Shown here one piece after another: positions 33,470 through 43,745 of a stretch of DNA of 64,000 bases. The stretch's first letter is position 1; every line of letters starts with the position of its first letter. Origin of the DNA: Diphasiastrum complanatum (taxonomy: Eukaryota; Streptophyta; Lycopodiopsida; Lycopodiales; Lycopodiaceae); the NCBI GenBank assembly GCA_029204225.1, contig CM055113.1, positions 14,661,471-14,725,470 on the forward strand. The letters run 5' to 3'. Below the pieces are notes generated by a model. The model worked only from the letters and a program-made list of their open reading frames with translations. It did not search any database and was not told the origin of the DNA. The position numbers and the translations under genes are program-made.

Positions 33470-35315
33470 AAGAATGGCCATAACTATGCTATTATCTTTG
33501 CAATTTGTCAAACCATGTTACCTCATTGTGATGTCATGGATTGTGTGTGCAAGCCGCACAATAGTATTATCAACAACAAAATGAGCCTCATTAGATTTTG
33601 TATGTAGATGTGGATAGAATTATAACCACAAGCACAAGCCCAACCTATAGCTCATCCTAGCCCATCACTGGATCATCAACAAAAAATGTTCATCAACCAC
33701 GACTTGCCCAAAAGTCAACATTAATGCACTTTTGCTCTTCCATCTTCAACTCCTAACTATACTTGATGTTCCTGTATACTTTATAAATAATGACAGTTAC
33801 ATTTCTTTTAATGATATAGAAGATTTTTTTAATATGAGAGAGGATGAAATCTTCTCAATTTTTGCAAAACAGTTCTCAAAATTTTATGACATTATTGATT
33901 ATAGTTATAATAATATCTAAAGTGAGATATATTTTGATAAGGAGATCTGGTTACATTCATGATAATGAAATAATTGGAAAAATGTACTCATGTAATTTTG
34001 ATGGGTCCATTTTCAGCTATTGCAAGAGGCTTCATAGTTTAGATAAACTATTTCATTAGCTCCCAAGCAAACACATTATAATAGAAATGATGTTCACTCT
34101 TGATTCAATGATAGTAGACGTAAATCTCTATCAACATTTTTCCTTTGTGGAAATCACATGGCATTTTCACACTTTAGTTCTTTACAATTTTACGTGGCTT
34201 TACACATATTCAAAAATGCCAATCGACATTTTTCAGAAATGTTGATCGGTGTAGATTTCAACCCATCTACGAGTCCAAAAAATGCCGACAAAGACCGATC
34301 AATATAGATTTCACAACCTTGGAGATGCCGATTGGCATCTTTCAGCATGCATGGCACCACTCAAAATGAAGCAAGCTATTTCATCATAAGGGAAGCCACA
34401 AAGGTGAGTATTCATCCACAAGGGGAGCTATGCTCATCCACAAGGGAGATTGTCAAAAAGAAACTAGAATCAAAACAATTTTATACATAAGCTCTTCAAA
34501 AATTAAAGGCTATTTATGATGAATCATGTGAATAATGAATAGCCTTAGCCTCTTGCCTTCCAAAGCTTATAAATAGACATGATCTTCAAGATGTCAAACC
34601 ACAATCAAGATGTTAGTAGAGAGATTGAGCACCCACGTCACAATAATGACGCTAGATTCAACTTGTGATTGGGAAATGATGACAAATGCAAAATTACTAG
34701 TTTTTGCGACGTCAATTTTGATACCATGTGAAAAGTAAAGACTCATATCAGATCCAAACACTAGATTTAGGCCAAGAACTCAGAAGCCACTCAACTCAAT
34801 TTTTGGTACTTGACTTGGAAGCCACCTCTTCAGGGTTCATGAACACAAAAGTATATAAACCAAGCCATTACAAGATCATAAGTTTCTATAGTGGCCTAGA
34901 CACTCAACCCTCTATTTTGAGCTCCAATGTGTACTCTGATGGATCGAACAAGTGGATCTTCATGCTTAGGGTATGATACCATATGAAAGAATTAGGAAAA
35001 TGAAACTCCTTTAATTACCAAACAAGAACAATACAATAGAGTTTGCACTTGATCAAAGTTGTACACATGATTTACTACAAATTGCCAAAGTGATCAACAA
35101 AAACCCTTTATTTTAACAAGAATTTTCTGTTATTAGTGTGATAGGAAACTTTTTCCTGTCCAAGAGCAATCAATCGAATCCTTAAACGTCAATTTTTCCA
35201 CTCCACGACTTCCATATGAAATTTTTCAACTTTTCCAAAGTCCGCTCAAGTCGACACTGAGTTGACTCATATTTTCTCAAATATGCCTTTTGTCATTGTC
35301 AAGTGATTGCTATCA
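33470..35315. other. No gene seen; LTR-like fragments
   Basis: AT-rich, with no recognisable protein. A gatgccgattggcat-type word recurs near 34,210-34,345. Minus-strand tRNA-Met-like words (gataccat, complement of ATGGTATC) occur at about 34,718 and 34,973, suggesting remnants of further minus-strand LTR elements. Confidence 0.35.
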
Positions 35316-35318
35316 CCA

Positions 35319-35331
35319 GGCTCTGATACCA
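35319..35331 (-). promoter_or_regulatory. Minus-strand primer-binding site
   Basis: On the minus strand the sequence reads TGGTATCAGAGCC, the standard plant tRNA-Met primer site, immediately downstream of an LTR end. Confidence 0.85.
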
Positions 35332-35854
35332 AGTTGAGAATCAACTATACAGATCGATGTAATCACCAACAAAACCTTGAAAGGCTTCTTTAAGACAAGA
35401 GAACACAAAATCTCACACCAACTTACACACACACACCCTGTGTATTCACATTATTATAGTTCAAGTACAAAAAGAACTAGCTAAGTAGCAACTTCGGGGC
35501 TCATCAAAGATTGGCCCACCGAATAGAAAGCTAAAGAGAGAAAGTTGCCATTGAATATAACAAGTGACCATCATAAATGTACATGTTAATTATAATTGCT
35601 ATTTCAACTGGTACAACCCTATCTTGAGTTTAGAGTAGAATCCAAGTCTTACATGGTTGACTTTGCCTCAGATGCCAGTCCACATGTTCTATAAAATAGG
35701 GACACTATAAAATATCCAATGCAACTCCAAATTCCTTCAAATTGAGGTACATGATGGCTCAAGGCATAATATCAGTGCCTTTAAATTTTTATTTGTGATT
35801 TCCAAGTGGAATTAATAGAAAAATACATCTGGCTAAACGACATAATTCTCAACA
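35332..35854 (-). repeat. LTR (minus strand) adjoining a primer-binding site
   Basis: On the minus strand the block starts TGTTGAGAAT and ends ATTCTCAACT, a 9-bp inverted terminal match, directly before the primer-binding site at 35,331. The length of 523 bp suits a plant LTR. No gag is recognisable beyond the primer site, and no second copy was found, so the rest of the element has been lost or decayed. Confidence 0.75.
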
Positions 35855-35859
35855 AATTG

Positions 35860-37085
35860 GTGGTTTGTTCTAGCTGTTTTATTGAAGAATGCACGTACGA
35901 GCTCACCATTAAGTCCATGGAAAAAGAGGACCAATAACTATTTACCTATATATGGATAATAATTTTTTGATTCGGTGGTGCATCAAATGAGAAGATTAGA
36001 TATTCATACTCATCTAATTCAAAATAAGGTTACATATATAGATTTTATCACTGGGCAAAGTGGCAAGGTCCCACTATAGGAAGTGAGCACTATGTTGACT
36101 CCACTTGGACTTATTCCCACTCTTGAGAGATCACTTTTTAGACAAGGCCCTAAGAAATGGAAGAAATGAAAATTTGAGAGAAGTCACTTGCATCCATATT
36201 TTAAGAAATACGAAATGGAAACTATACAAAAATAGAACACATGCACAAGTAAAAGCAAAAGAAGACGGGAAGAATAATCAAAACTAGAAAAATAAGCTAG
36301 GGGAAGGTGATAATAGCACCTTAAGCGACTTCCATTTACCAAGGTAGGAAACTTAGTTCCATCAAGATTGGCTAGCTATACGGCACCATTTTCATATTGT
36401 TAGTCACTTTATATGGTCCTAACCCAACGAACTGTGAAATATATCAACTAGTTAAGTTGAGTTTATTTGGCAATTTTGAGGCCCATATGCATTTTCATCT
36501 CAGAGATAGACTTTTTAAAGTTAATAAGGCCTAAGAATAGTGGATTTACTATTTTTGGCAACTATGCAAGCTGATAAGGTCACATATAGACCTATTGTTT
36601 TTGGTTCAATCACATACATTGAAGCTAGATCATGTTAGATCTAGGTTTTTGGCAAGTACCTAGAAACTTCCATAAGTTGATAAGCTTGAGCAAGATGATC
36701 TAAAAGGTCAATAGGCTGTTATAAATAGGCATATAGGTGTCGAAGGAATTCATCTCTCTCATTCTTCTCTCATTCAACCTTATGGAAGATATCTCTTTGG
36801 GTTTCTACATCCATCTTTTGCATTTGGTGGTGATATAGTGAGATCTTGTGTGTAGAATGCTATTTTATTATGTTTATGGATCCACACGTTTACGGAATTG
36901 AATAGTAAAGTATCATATCTAAGTTTTTATGACAATTTCTTATTGAGTTTTCATCTTCTATGTGTAGTAGATGCATGATTTTTACATTTGTAATGAAGTT
37001 AGATGTGCCCTACAAATTAGCTAAAGATCAAAGGGCATAACTAGATCTTTGTGACCTTATTTTTTCACATCATATTAGAGCTTTG
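35860..37085. other. No gene seen
   Basis: AT-rich. A TATA-like word with a CT-rich leader near 36,722-36,780 could be LTR of the copia element whose RNase H follows. Nothing else recognised. Confidence 0.3.
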
Positions 37086-37089
37086 TTGT

Positions 37090-37530
37090 AGGCTATATTT
37101 GGAGGAGAATCCAATTCTAGTGAGTGATTTGGAGGCGCCATCAATTCTAGAGTGTGCTAGAGTAATTCCTTGTCAACGAAAGTCTATTAGTGCATACACT
37201 ATCTTTCTTGGAAGCAATCTAATATCTTGGCTTTCCAAAAAGCAAGATACTATATCTTTCTCTTCATGTGAGGCCGAGTACAAAGCACTATGGATCAAGA
37301 GGTTATTAATGGAGCTAAAGTGCATCAAGGAAGATGATCTACCAATGATCAAGTGTGATAACATCTCGGCCCAACCTCTTGCCAATAATTCCATATTTCA
37401 TGCAAGAAGCAAGCACATAGAAGTGGCACACCATTTTGTGAGAGAAAAGCTTATTGGAGGAGAAATCTATTTGGAGCATGTCAACTCGTCCGCTTGTATT
37501 GCCGATCTACTCACCAAGCTCCTTTCCTAA
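37090..37530 (+). pseudogene. Ty1/copia RNase H fragment, open
   Basis: The frame is open to TAA at 37,528 and carries the copia RNase H end: SISAYTIFLGSNLISWLSKK, then FSSCEAEYKAL, IKCDNISAQPLANN and HIEVAHHFVREKL, closing with IADLLTKLLS. The catalytic Glu and Asp of SSCEAEY and CDN are present. Upstream RT is missing and the first roughly 25 codons look unrelated. It is followed within 220 bp by a separate copia gag fragment in the same direction. Confidence 0.85.
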
Positions 37531-37740
37531 TTGTTGGATTGTGATGAGTTTTGATGCAAAAGAAAGGATTTATATCATTTTTCAATATTCTATATCTAGT
37601 TCCTAGATTTTGCATGTAGAATTTGTGTGATTCAGTATATGCATTTTTGTGAAAAACCCTAAAGTTGATAGGATCTCTTGATTTTGAAGTTGCTAGACTT
37701 TTCAAGAGTGTGTTTCAATCCTAGGAGAATTCAAAAGTTG

Positions 37741-38036
37741 TAGGTGTGGAGAAGATACTTTTGGCACCTCAAGAAAAATTGAGGTATGATAGGAGGGCAA
37801 AGAAAGCTCTTCATGTGATCAAGATGAATGTGAAAAATGAACTTCTCAAGGAAGATGGTAAGTATACTTCATCTAGTGAGGCTTGGAAAACTTTAAGAAG
37901 GTTTATGCGTCCAAGTCCACATCAAGGGTTCTAAACCTTAGGAAGCAAATCTTTCAAAGCTTACAGAAGAAGGATGAAAGTGCTCATGCTTTTGTTTTGA
38001 GGGTTAAGGCATTCAATGATGAATTAGCATGTATTG
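37741..38036 (+). pseudogene. Ty1/copia gag fragment
   Basis: Encodes KLRYDRRAKKALHVIKMNV, then TSSSEAWKTLRR. After a frameshift near 37,930 it continues with TLRKQIFQSLQKKDESAHAF and VLRVKAFNDELACI. These match the copia capsid (UBN2 type) region. It breaks off at about 38,036, where host-gene-like sequence on the other strand begins. Confidence 0.8.
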
Positions 38037-38038
38037 AT

Positions 38039-38310
38039 GCATGGAAATGATTGCTGAAATTGTTGTGAGAGATGTTGAGTAGGCATAGTCCCCCAACGCA
38101 GACATCTCACCAGGAAGATTTCCAGTGAGATTATTTTGTGCGATGGTCAGGTTAACAAGGCTAAGCAGGCAACCCACATTCGCAAACAGCTCCCCGGACA
38201 TATCCATTGCGAACAAATTGAGTCCTAAGACGACATCTAGATCGTCGCAAGTCACCCACACCAGTCCACCAGCTCACATCTCTGAAATCAACGATTGACT
38301 GGCCATAGAA
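38039..38310 (-). pseudogene. Fragment of a CLAVATA1-like LRR receptor kinase gene
   Basis: On the minus strand the sequence reads WTGV, then after a one-base slip VTCDDLDVVLGLNL, then SLVNLTIAQNNLTGNLPGEM. After a second one-base slip it continues LCLLNISHNNFSNHF. This is the end of an N-terminal LRR cap followed by about two leucine-rich repeats, with the asn-leu-thr-ile / asn-asn-leu-thr-gly pattern typical of subfamily XI receptor kinases such as CLV1. Transmembrane and kinase parts are absent. The piece is bounded at 38,037 by copia gag and on the other side by unrecognised sequence before an LTR at 38,631. It is a broken, captured or relict gene piece. The LRR identification is firm; the CLV1 affinity is by resemblance. 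Confidence 0.8.
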
Positions 38311-38630
38311 ATGTGCTAGAAAATGACAACATAAATGCCCTGGATGTCTACCACAGGGAGTACGCAGGTCTACCACAACAAGTGTGACTAGTTATTATGA
38401 ATTTGCTGGCCATCAGAGCTTTGACCATTGTTTCAGCATTAAGAACTAGGCAAAAATGTGCCTCTTTGTCAGTGACAACCATACAGCCATACAATTGTCC
38501 GTTCCTCAATCTGGGACAAGTATTTTAAGTGGATACAGTCTTCCTTTAGGTGTTGAGGTTGAAGCTCCGCTCTTGCGTGATAAGTAAAACAACATAAGGT
38601 AGGAATGTAAATAGGTAAAGTTAAAGCTCA

Positions 38631-38887
38631 TGTTAGAAACACTTCTTAATTATTGTTCACAATATACTTTATTATTGACAGCTATTACCAGCTGTGACTA
38701 GCCGTAGGCTAGTCTAGTAGTCTACTCCTAGGTTTTCTCTCTCTATCGGGGTTCATGGTTTATTTGTACATTTTATATTCAGTATGCAATACAGTGTGAT
38801 AGAGTGTTAAGTGAGAGTGCGTGTCTTCTTCCACCTTTGAAGATTGCTTATGGTGAATGTTTGATGCTACTTAACTGACTATTGACA
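38631..38887 (+). repeat. LTR (plus strand)
   Basis: Begins TGTTAGAAAC, ends ATTGACA directly before a primer-binding site, and contains a tacattttatattc TATA-like word near 38,770. Length 257 bp. No second copy was found. The start is inferred from the TG...CA rule. Confidence 0.6.
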
Positions 38888-38899
38888 TGGTATCAGAGC
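38888..38899 (+). promoter_or_regulatory. Primer-binding site, tRNA-Met type
   Basis: Exact TGGTATCAGAGC immediately after the LTR end. Confidence 0.88.
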
Positions 38900-39247
38900 T
38901 GCAATAGTCTTGTGTGCCTAATCATTGGATACAGCTTGTCACAGGCTCCTCAATGAACTAAGAAAGTCCTTCACAGGAGGTGAAAACTTGGAGAATCAAA
39001 ATCATCAGTGGGGAATGAAGACATAGTCCCAGAGGCATCAGAAAGGCCAGAGCAGCATCAGACAAATTGAAAATCTATTGAGTGGGGAGATTTTTACAAT
39101 ACTTCCTAGCTTTTGTGAAAACTGCCATTTGTGAGAGAGGTTTGCCAATAAATCTCTCATTTGTCTGTTTGAAGAACTGTAGATCACACTAGATAGTGTT
39201 TAGTATTGTCATTCAGATATTATGAGGCTTCATACTTTTCACTGATT

Positions 39248-39415
39248 CGTACTAATATCGGATCAACGCACGCGAGCTAAAGAAATTCCTGAGTAGTCGT
39301 ACACCCACACGCCGAACCGATATCACATATCCGTACCAATATCGGATCAACGTGCACGAGCCCAAGAAGGTCTCGAGCGGTAGTACACTCGCGCGTTGAA
39401 TCGATATCAGGTGTA
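39248..39415 (+). repeat. 84-bp tandem duplication with internal dyad
   Basis: Two copies (39,248-39,331 and 39,332-39,415), each beginning cgtac(t/c)aatatcggatcaacg and ending with a cgaaccgatatca-like word, which is nearly the reverse complement of its own beginning. Each unit can therefore fold back. The copies differ at about a dozen positions and are GC-richer than their surroundings. Confidence 0.85.
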
Positions 39416-39514
39416 CAACCAAGAATATACAGTTTTGTGATGTGATAAATTTGGAGACAAGTTATGTGCTCAAACTGAGCCATTTTTCTACAATCCGGAC
39501 TCATCTATCCAGTA

Positions 39515-40700
39515 ATGGCAACTCTAATCGAGAGCGTCCTCAATGAGTCAAGCAAATTGGAAGGAGCTGGCAAGTATACAGTTTAGAAATTCAAACTGAA
39601 AAACCCAAAACAACGTTTCTCCTAGTCCAAGGGAAAACTTCCAAGCCAAAAGCATTTATTGATCGAGATGTTTTGAGCAAACAAGATCATGAATCTTCTG
39701 ACGAAGGTGATGGTTTCGAGGAAGAAAACAAAATTCTTAATATCGATCTATCTTCCACAGAGACAAAACAATATCATCAAAACAACAATGGACAAGTGGA
39801 TGAAGACCGACTTGAGAATCCAAATCAAGTCTTGTCCAGTTGTAATGATAATGACCAAGGTCAAAATAGGGAGGTATACTATGAGCAGATTGAACTTCTA
39901 CGACTGCAGTAAAATCATGGAGTAATTCGATTGCCGAGAATTATGCTCTACTCCACAAATCAGTGGTTATGACCATATTATTGATAATGATCTATATGGA
40001 ATTATTCCTAAACATGGATTAATCGAGTGGTATAACATTGATGCAAAATTGAAATACCAATACGACAACGAGCTTTTTGATGATGAAATTGGTATTAACA
40101 TTGCTTCAATGAAGTCAAGAATAAGAGATCCATCCAAAGATCTAAAGCAAATTTGCACCGAGCTACCAACTAATGAATCTAATGTGATATTGATGGAAGG
40201 AGTTGGTACAAAATCCTTGAACATTCTTGCATTAGAGGATGTCATCAATCCTATCAACAAGGAAAAAAAGTTAACATGGAAAATGAATTCAAAATCATCA
40301 AATTCCTTGTGTACAGATGACCAAAAAGATTCCTTCACTGCATGGGATTTGATGAATCCGAATTTGGAATGCATGGCTCTAATAAATGCTCTGGAGTTAG
40401 AAATGGATACCACTATCCTACATCAAGGAGCAATGCATAAGGCTATAACACCGGATGCAGGGACAAAAAAGACGCATCTGGAATTGGATAGCCCATCCAA
40501 GCAAGGAAGATATTGAAGAAGAAGACTTACGAATGTATGTTGCTTGGATTCTGTCAACCCATGCAAAACTAATGCAACTTGAGACTTTCCTGTGCTTCAT
40601 CAATCTCTTCTTCAATGATCTTATCAAATCTATGGGATCAATTGTAGATCAAAGATTTTTTATAAAAAATTCTCGTTGCAACCTTGTTCTATGCTAATAA
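39515..40700 (+). pseudogene. Unrecognised decayed reading frame behind an LTR
   Basis: The ATG at 39,515 opens MATLIESVLNESSKLEGAGK followed by a KFKLK segment after an in-frame TAG, like a copia gag start. The next open parts do not look like gag. One frame at 39,679-39,911 is acidic and Asn/Gln-rich. A second, about 200 codons at 39,920-40,516, contains YDHIIDNDLYGIIPKHGLIE and KSRIRDPSKDLKQICTELP. A third, after a slip near 40,480, contains EEEDLRMYVAWILSTHAK. I do not recognise a family. It may be a host gene piece carried by the element or a fast-evolving element protein. Confidence 0.45.
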
Positions 40701-40704
40701 GTTG

Positions 40705-41440
40705 AGGTAGCAAAATTTGATGGTTGATGGCTACTGACAAGAATAATACAAGAAAAGATGTTTTCTTACTCAAGCCGGCCAAATATTCTTTAACTAACAC
40801 CAAAGGATTCATGAAACATGGCACTCAACAAAAGAGCTACATGGTCTTCATTTTTAAGGACAAAAATGCTTAAAGTAGAAAAAGTGTCATATGCTACATG
40901 TAATTAGCCCATGAGTTTACTAATGAATTGCCAAATATGTCCATGGAGCTAAAGTAGACTAGAGTTAGTCATTAGGACAATTAATAAGGTGGCTCGAACA
41001 ACCTCACTATATTTGTGAATAGCGAACTTGTAATAATAGTTGTAAGATCCAAATTAGCCAAATAAGATCCCAAACTTATAGTAGAGACACAAATGACCAC
41101 TATAAATAGCTGAGGTCGTGTTAAATTTGGAAGTTATTGTTCATTTTGATATTTTGAGTTTTAAGAAATCTTGGAGCTTCTCTTTGAGAGCTTTTTTGTA
41201 AAAAAAGCGATTCATGTGCTTAAAATCAAATGAGAGCTATAATCATGCTCTAGTTTCAAGCCTAATCTTGTGAATGATCAATAATAATATATAATGGATT
41301 CTATCTTTACCCGTTTTGGTAAAGTTTTGCTAACTTTAGCTATCTTCTTGATTTTTGACCAATTTTTTGATTTTTTGCATTTCCATTATGATTTGATGCT
41401 AATGAATGGATTGGATGTTTTAATGCTAAGATTGGCACAT
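40705..41440. other. No gene seen
   Basis: AT-rich sequence without protein signature. Confidence 0.35.
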
Positions 41441-41444
41441 GACA

Positions 41445-41467
41445 ATATATATCTATATATATATATA

Positions 41468-41507
<40 letters not shown>
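41445..41507. repeat. (TA)n microsatellite
   Basis: About 60 bp of TA dinucleotides interrupted by two tcta words. Confidence 0.96.
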
Positions 41508-41509
<2 letters not shown>

Positions 41510-42079
41510 GTGTCTTAGAACAGTGGAGAGAAGAGCGGATAACCATGTTACAGCTTCCTCTTTTTATATAGGCACTAACACCGCCTTGGACCGCAACCGC
41601 TGTTGACCTCAAGTAATGCTCTTGCGTTGACTTCTAAATAATGTCTATACTTAACAAATGAGATTAAGACACCACGTGCTATTATCGATAAGTGACCAAT
41701 GTAGTTGATGTCGGACTATTGGTTGATGTACGACAATAGTAGATGTTGGTTGAGGCGATAAGTGACCAACTACGAGTAGTCGATGGAACACTGTCATCTT
41801 GTATTTCTATAGACTGTGCGACTGTACAAGTATTTTGAATGGATCTAGATTAGCGATGAAATAAGGGATGGAGAGGATAGAAATGCAACAACAACCTTAG
41901 ACTAATTTTTAAGCATAGGCCATATTTGACCAAATAAATTTCCATGGAGAGCTCCTATACTATTAGTGGACAAAAAGGAGGTGAACTTGATACCGAGATT
42001 ACATCGAATCCTCCCTTCAAACGAAGCTTCTTAAGCAAGATGGAAAGTTATGTACCATAAAGACATGCCTTGAAGTGGT

Positions 42080-42440
42080 GACGACCTTGATAATAGGAGG
42101 AATTTTGGTTCAACATTATCAACATTTTATATTTTCCTCTCCTCTACCAAGGCTAAGTACAAGGCATTGACATTAATAGAAAAAGAGATCTTGTGGACTT
42201 TTGGTGGAACTCAAGATCATCATATCTAAAAACATTCTCTTGATAAAGTGTGACAACATTTCAACCCAAGCACTTTCATCCAATTTGATCTTCCATGCTA
42301 AGGACAAGCAGATTGAAGTAGTTCACCATTTTGTAAGGGAAGAAATTCAAGCCAAGGAAGTCATGCTAAATCATGCTGATTATCCTTACAAAACCGTTGT
42401 TGAAATCTTCATTTGTCAAGTTAGCAATTGGAGTGATTAG
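42080..42440 (+). pseudogene. Decayed Ty1/copia RNase H fragment
   Basis: After a KAKYKAL stretch (about 42,150) the frame gives LIKCDNISTQALSSNLIFHA, then KQIEVVHHFVREEI and LNHADYPYKTVVEIF. This is the same segment as in 37,320-37,520 but more diverged and broken by frameshifts at its upstream end. Confidence 0.8.
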
Positions 42441-42444
42441 TCAA

Positions 42445-43740
42445 TTCATGTTGGAAAACTAGCTAGTTTTCAAGAGTGAGAATATGTTAAACCTAGCTAG
42501 TAGTTTCATGTCACATGGCATCATTGTGAATGACCAAGTGTTCCACTCTCATGTACATAGTTAGCTGATGTTTAGAAGTCAATGGAATCATACGAATGTT
42601 TAGGTTTGTTCTTCTCTCTGTTTCCAAGTTCATTTCATCTCCTCTCTACGGTTTCTCTTGTTGGGGTGTCATCAACTTCTAAGACCTAGGTGTGGTTGCT
42701 ATGTTCTTTTTTGGGAGCCGCATTTAGTTCTAAAAGTATGAGGGGCACCAATCAATCCTGTTGCTTTTCAAAGGTCTAGCATAACTTTCAAGAAACCCTT
42801 CATTTCTAAAATGAGAGGTGCCTTTCAGTTTCAAGCTTCTTTAACACTCAAATTGATTTGTGAGCAGTTTTTTGAGGGATATACCACCTTGTTTTGAATT
42901 GCTCAGCTTTATTTTCTCTATAACTCACACAAGGGACTAAAAACAATGTTAAAGGCATTAAATCGATAGAATTCACAAACACAAACCTGTCAATCCTATT
43001 ATCCCTCCCCCGGTAAAGAGGGTCAAATAAAAATTCTTGCCATGATACACAGGAGTATGTACTATGGTCAACGTTTTCAAAAATAGCTACTTGTTTGCAT
43101 GTGAATCTGTGTCCATTTTATGGCCAAGGATGAGAGGATGCTGAGCATAGGATTTACACGAGGATCTGCTCCATATGCTGGGGATCAATTTCCCCTTATG
43201 TAGAGCACCCATATATAAACTTCAGAACATTATCACCTTTAAGGACTGTAATGGAATGAATAACGTCATCAGGAGCTCCGAACACATTCCACGGAATAAT
43301 ACAAAAACCACATTTGGATTGTGTGCAAAATTGAAATCAAATTCACCATTTTAATTCTACTGGACTGGCTTTTAACAACAGACTTTTCGCTTCTCGAAGG
43401 GTAGGAACTTGGCATGCTTGAGGTAGGTAGCAAAGGTTATCCGTGTGGAAATTAGACCAAGTAAACGAAACGCCTCAGTCTGGTTAGAGTATCTCAAGAT
43501 TCAGTCAGGACCCTCAAACCACAATTCTTGGAGCCCAGCATTATCCATAACGCATATTTATAACCTTATAGAGCCTTTAGGAACTGAAGCATTAGATTCC
43601 CAGATCAAAAGTTGGAAGCCAGCCAGGTGTTAGTATTAACTCACGAGGTTTAGCTTCAGATAGACCTAGATCGAGTTCCTGGATCGTACCCAGACAATGA
43701 CTTTGTAGCAAGCGCATGCTTCTCTGTATCCCAGATGAAA
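42445..43740 (-). other. 3' flank of the helicase gene; no other gene seen
   Basis: Contains no recognisable coding sequence. The first minus-strand AATAAA downstream of the helicase stop that I noticed is near 42,909, which would imply a long 3' UTR. The true polyadenylation site is undetermined. Confidence 0.3.
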
Positions 43741-43745
43741 GCATA

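Noticed and set aside
41445-41507. TA-rich run as a promoter or replication origin
   Set aside because: It is a plain (TA)n microsatellite with no gene start nearby.
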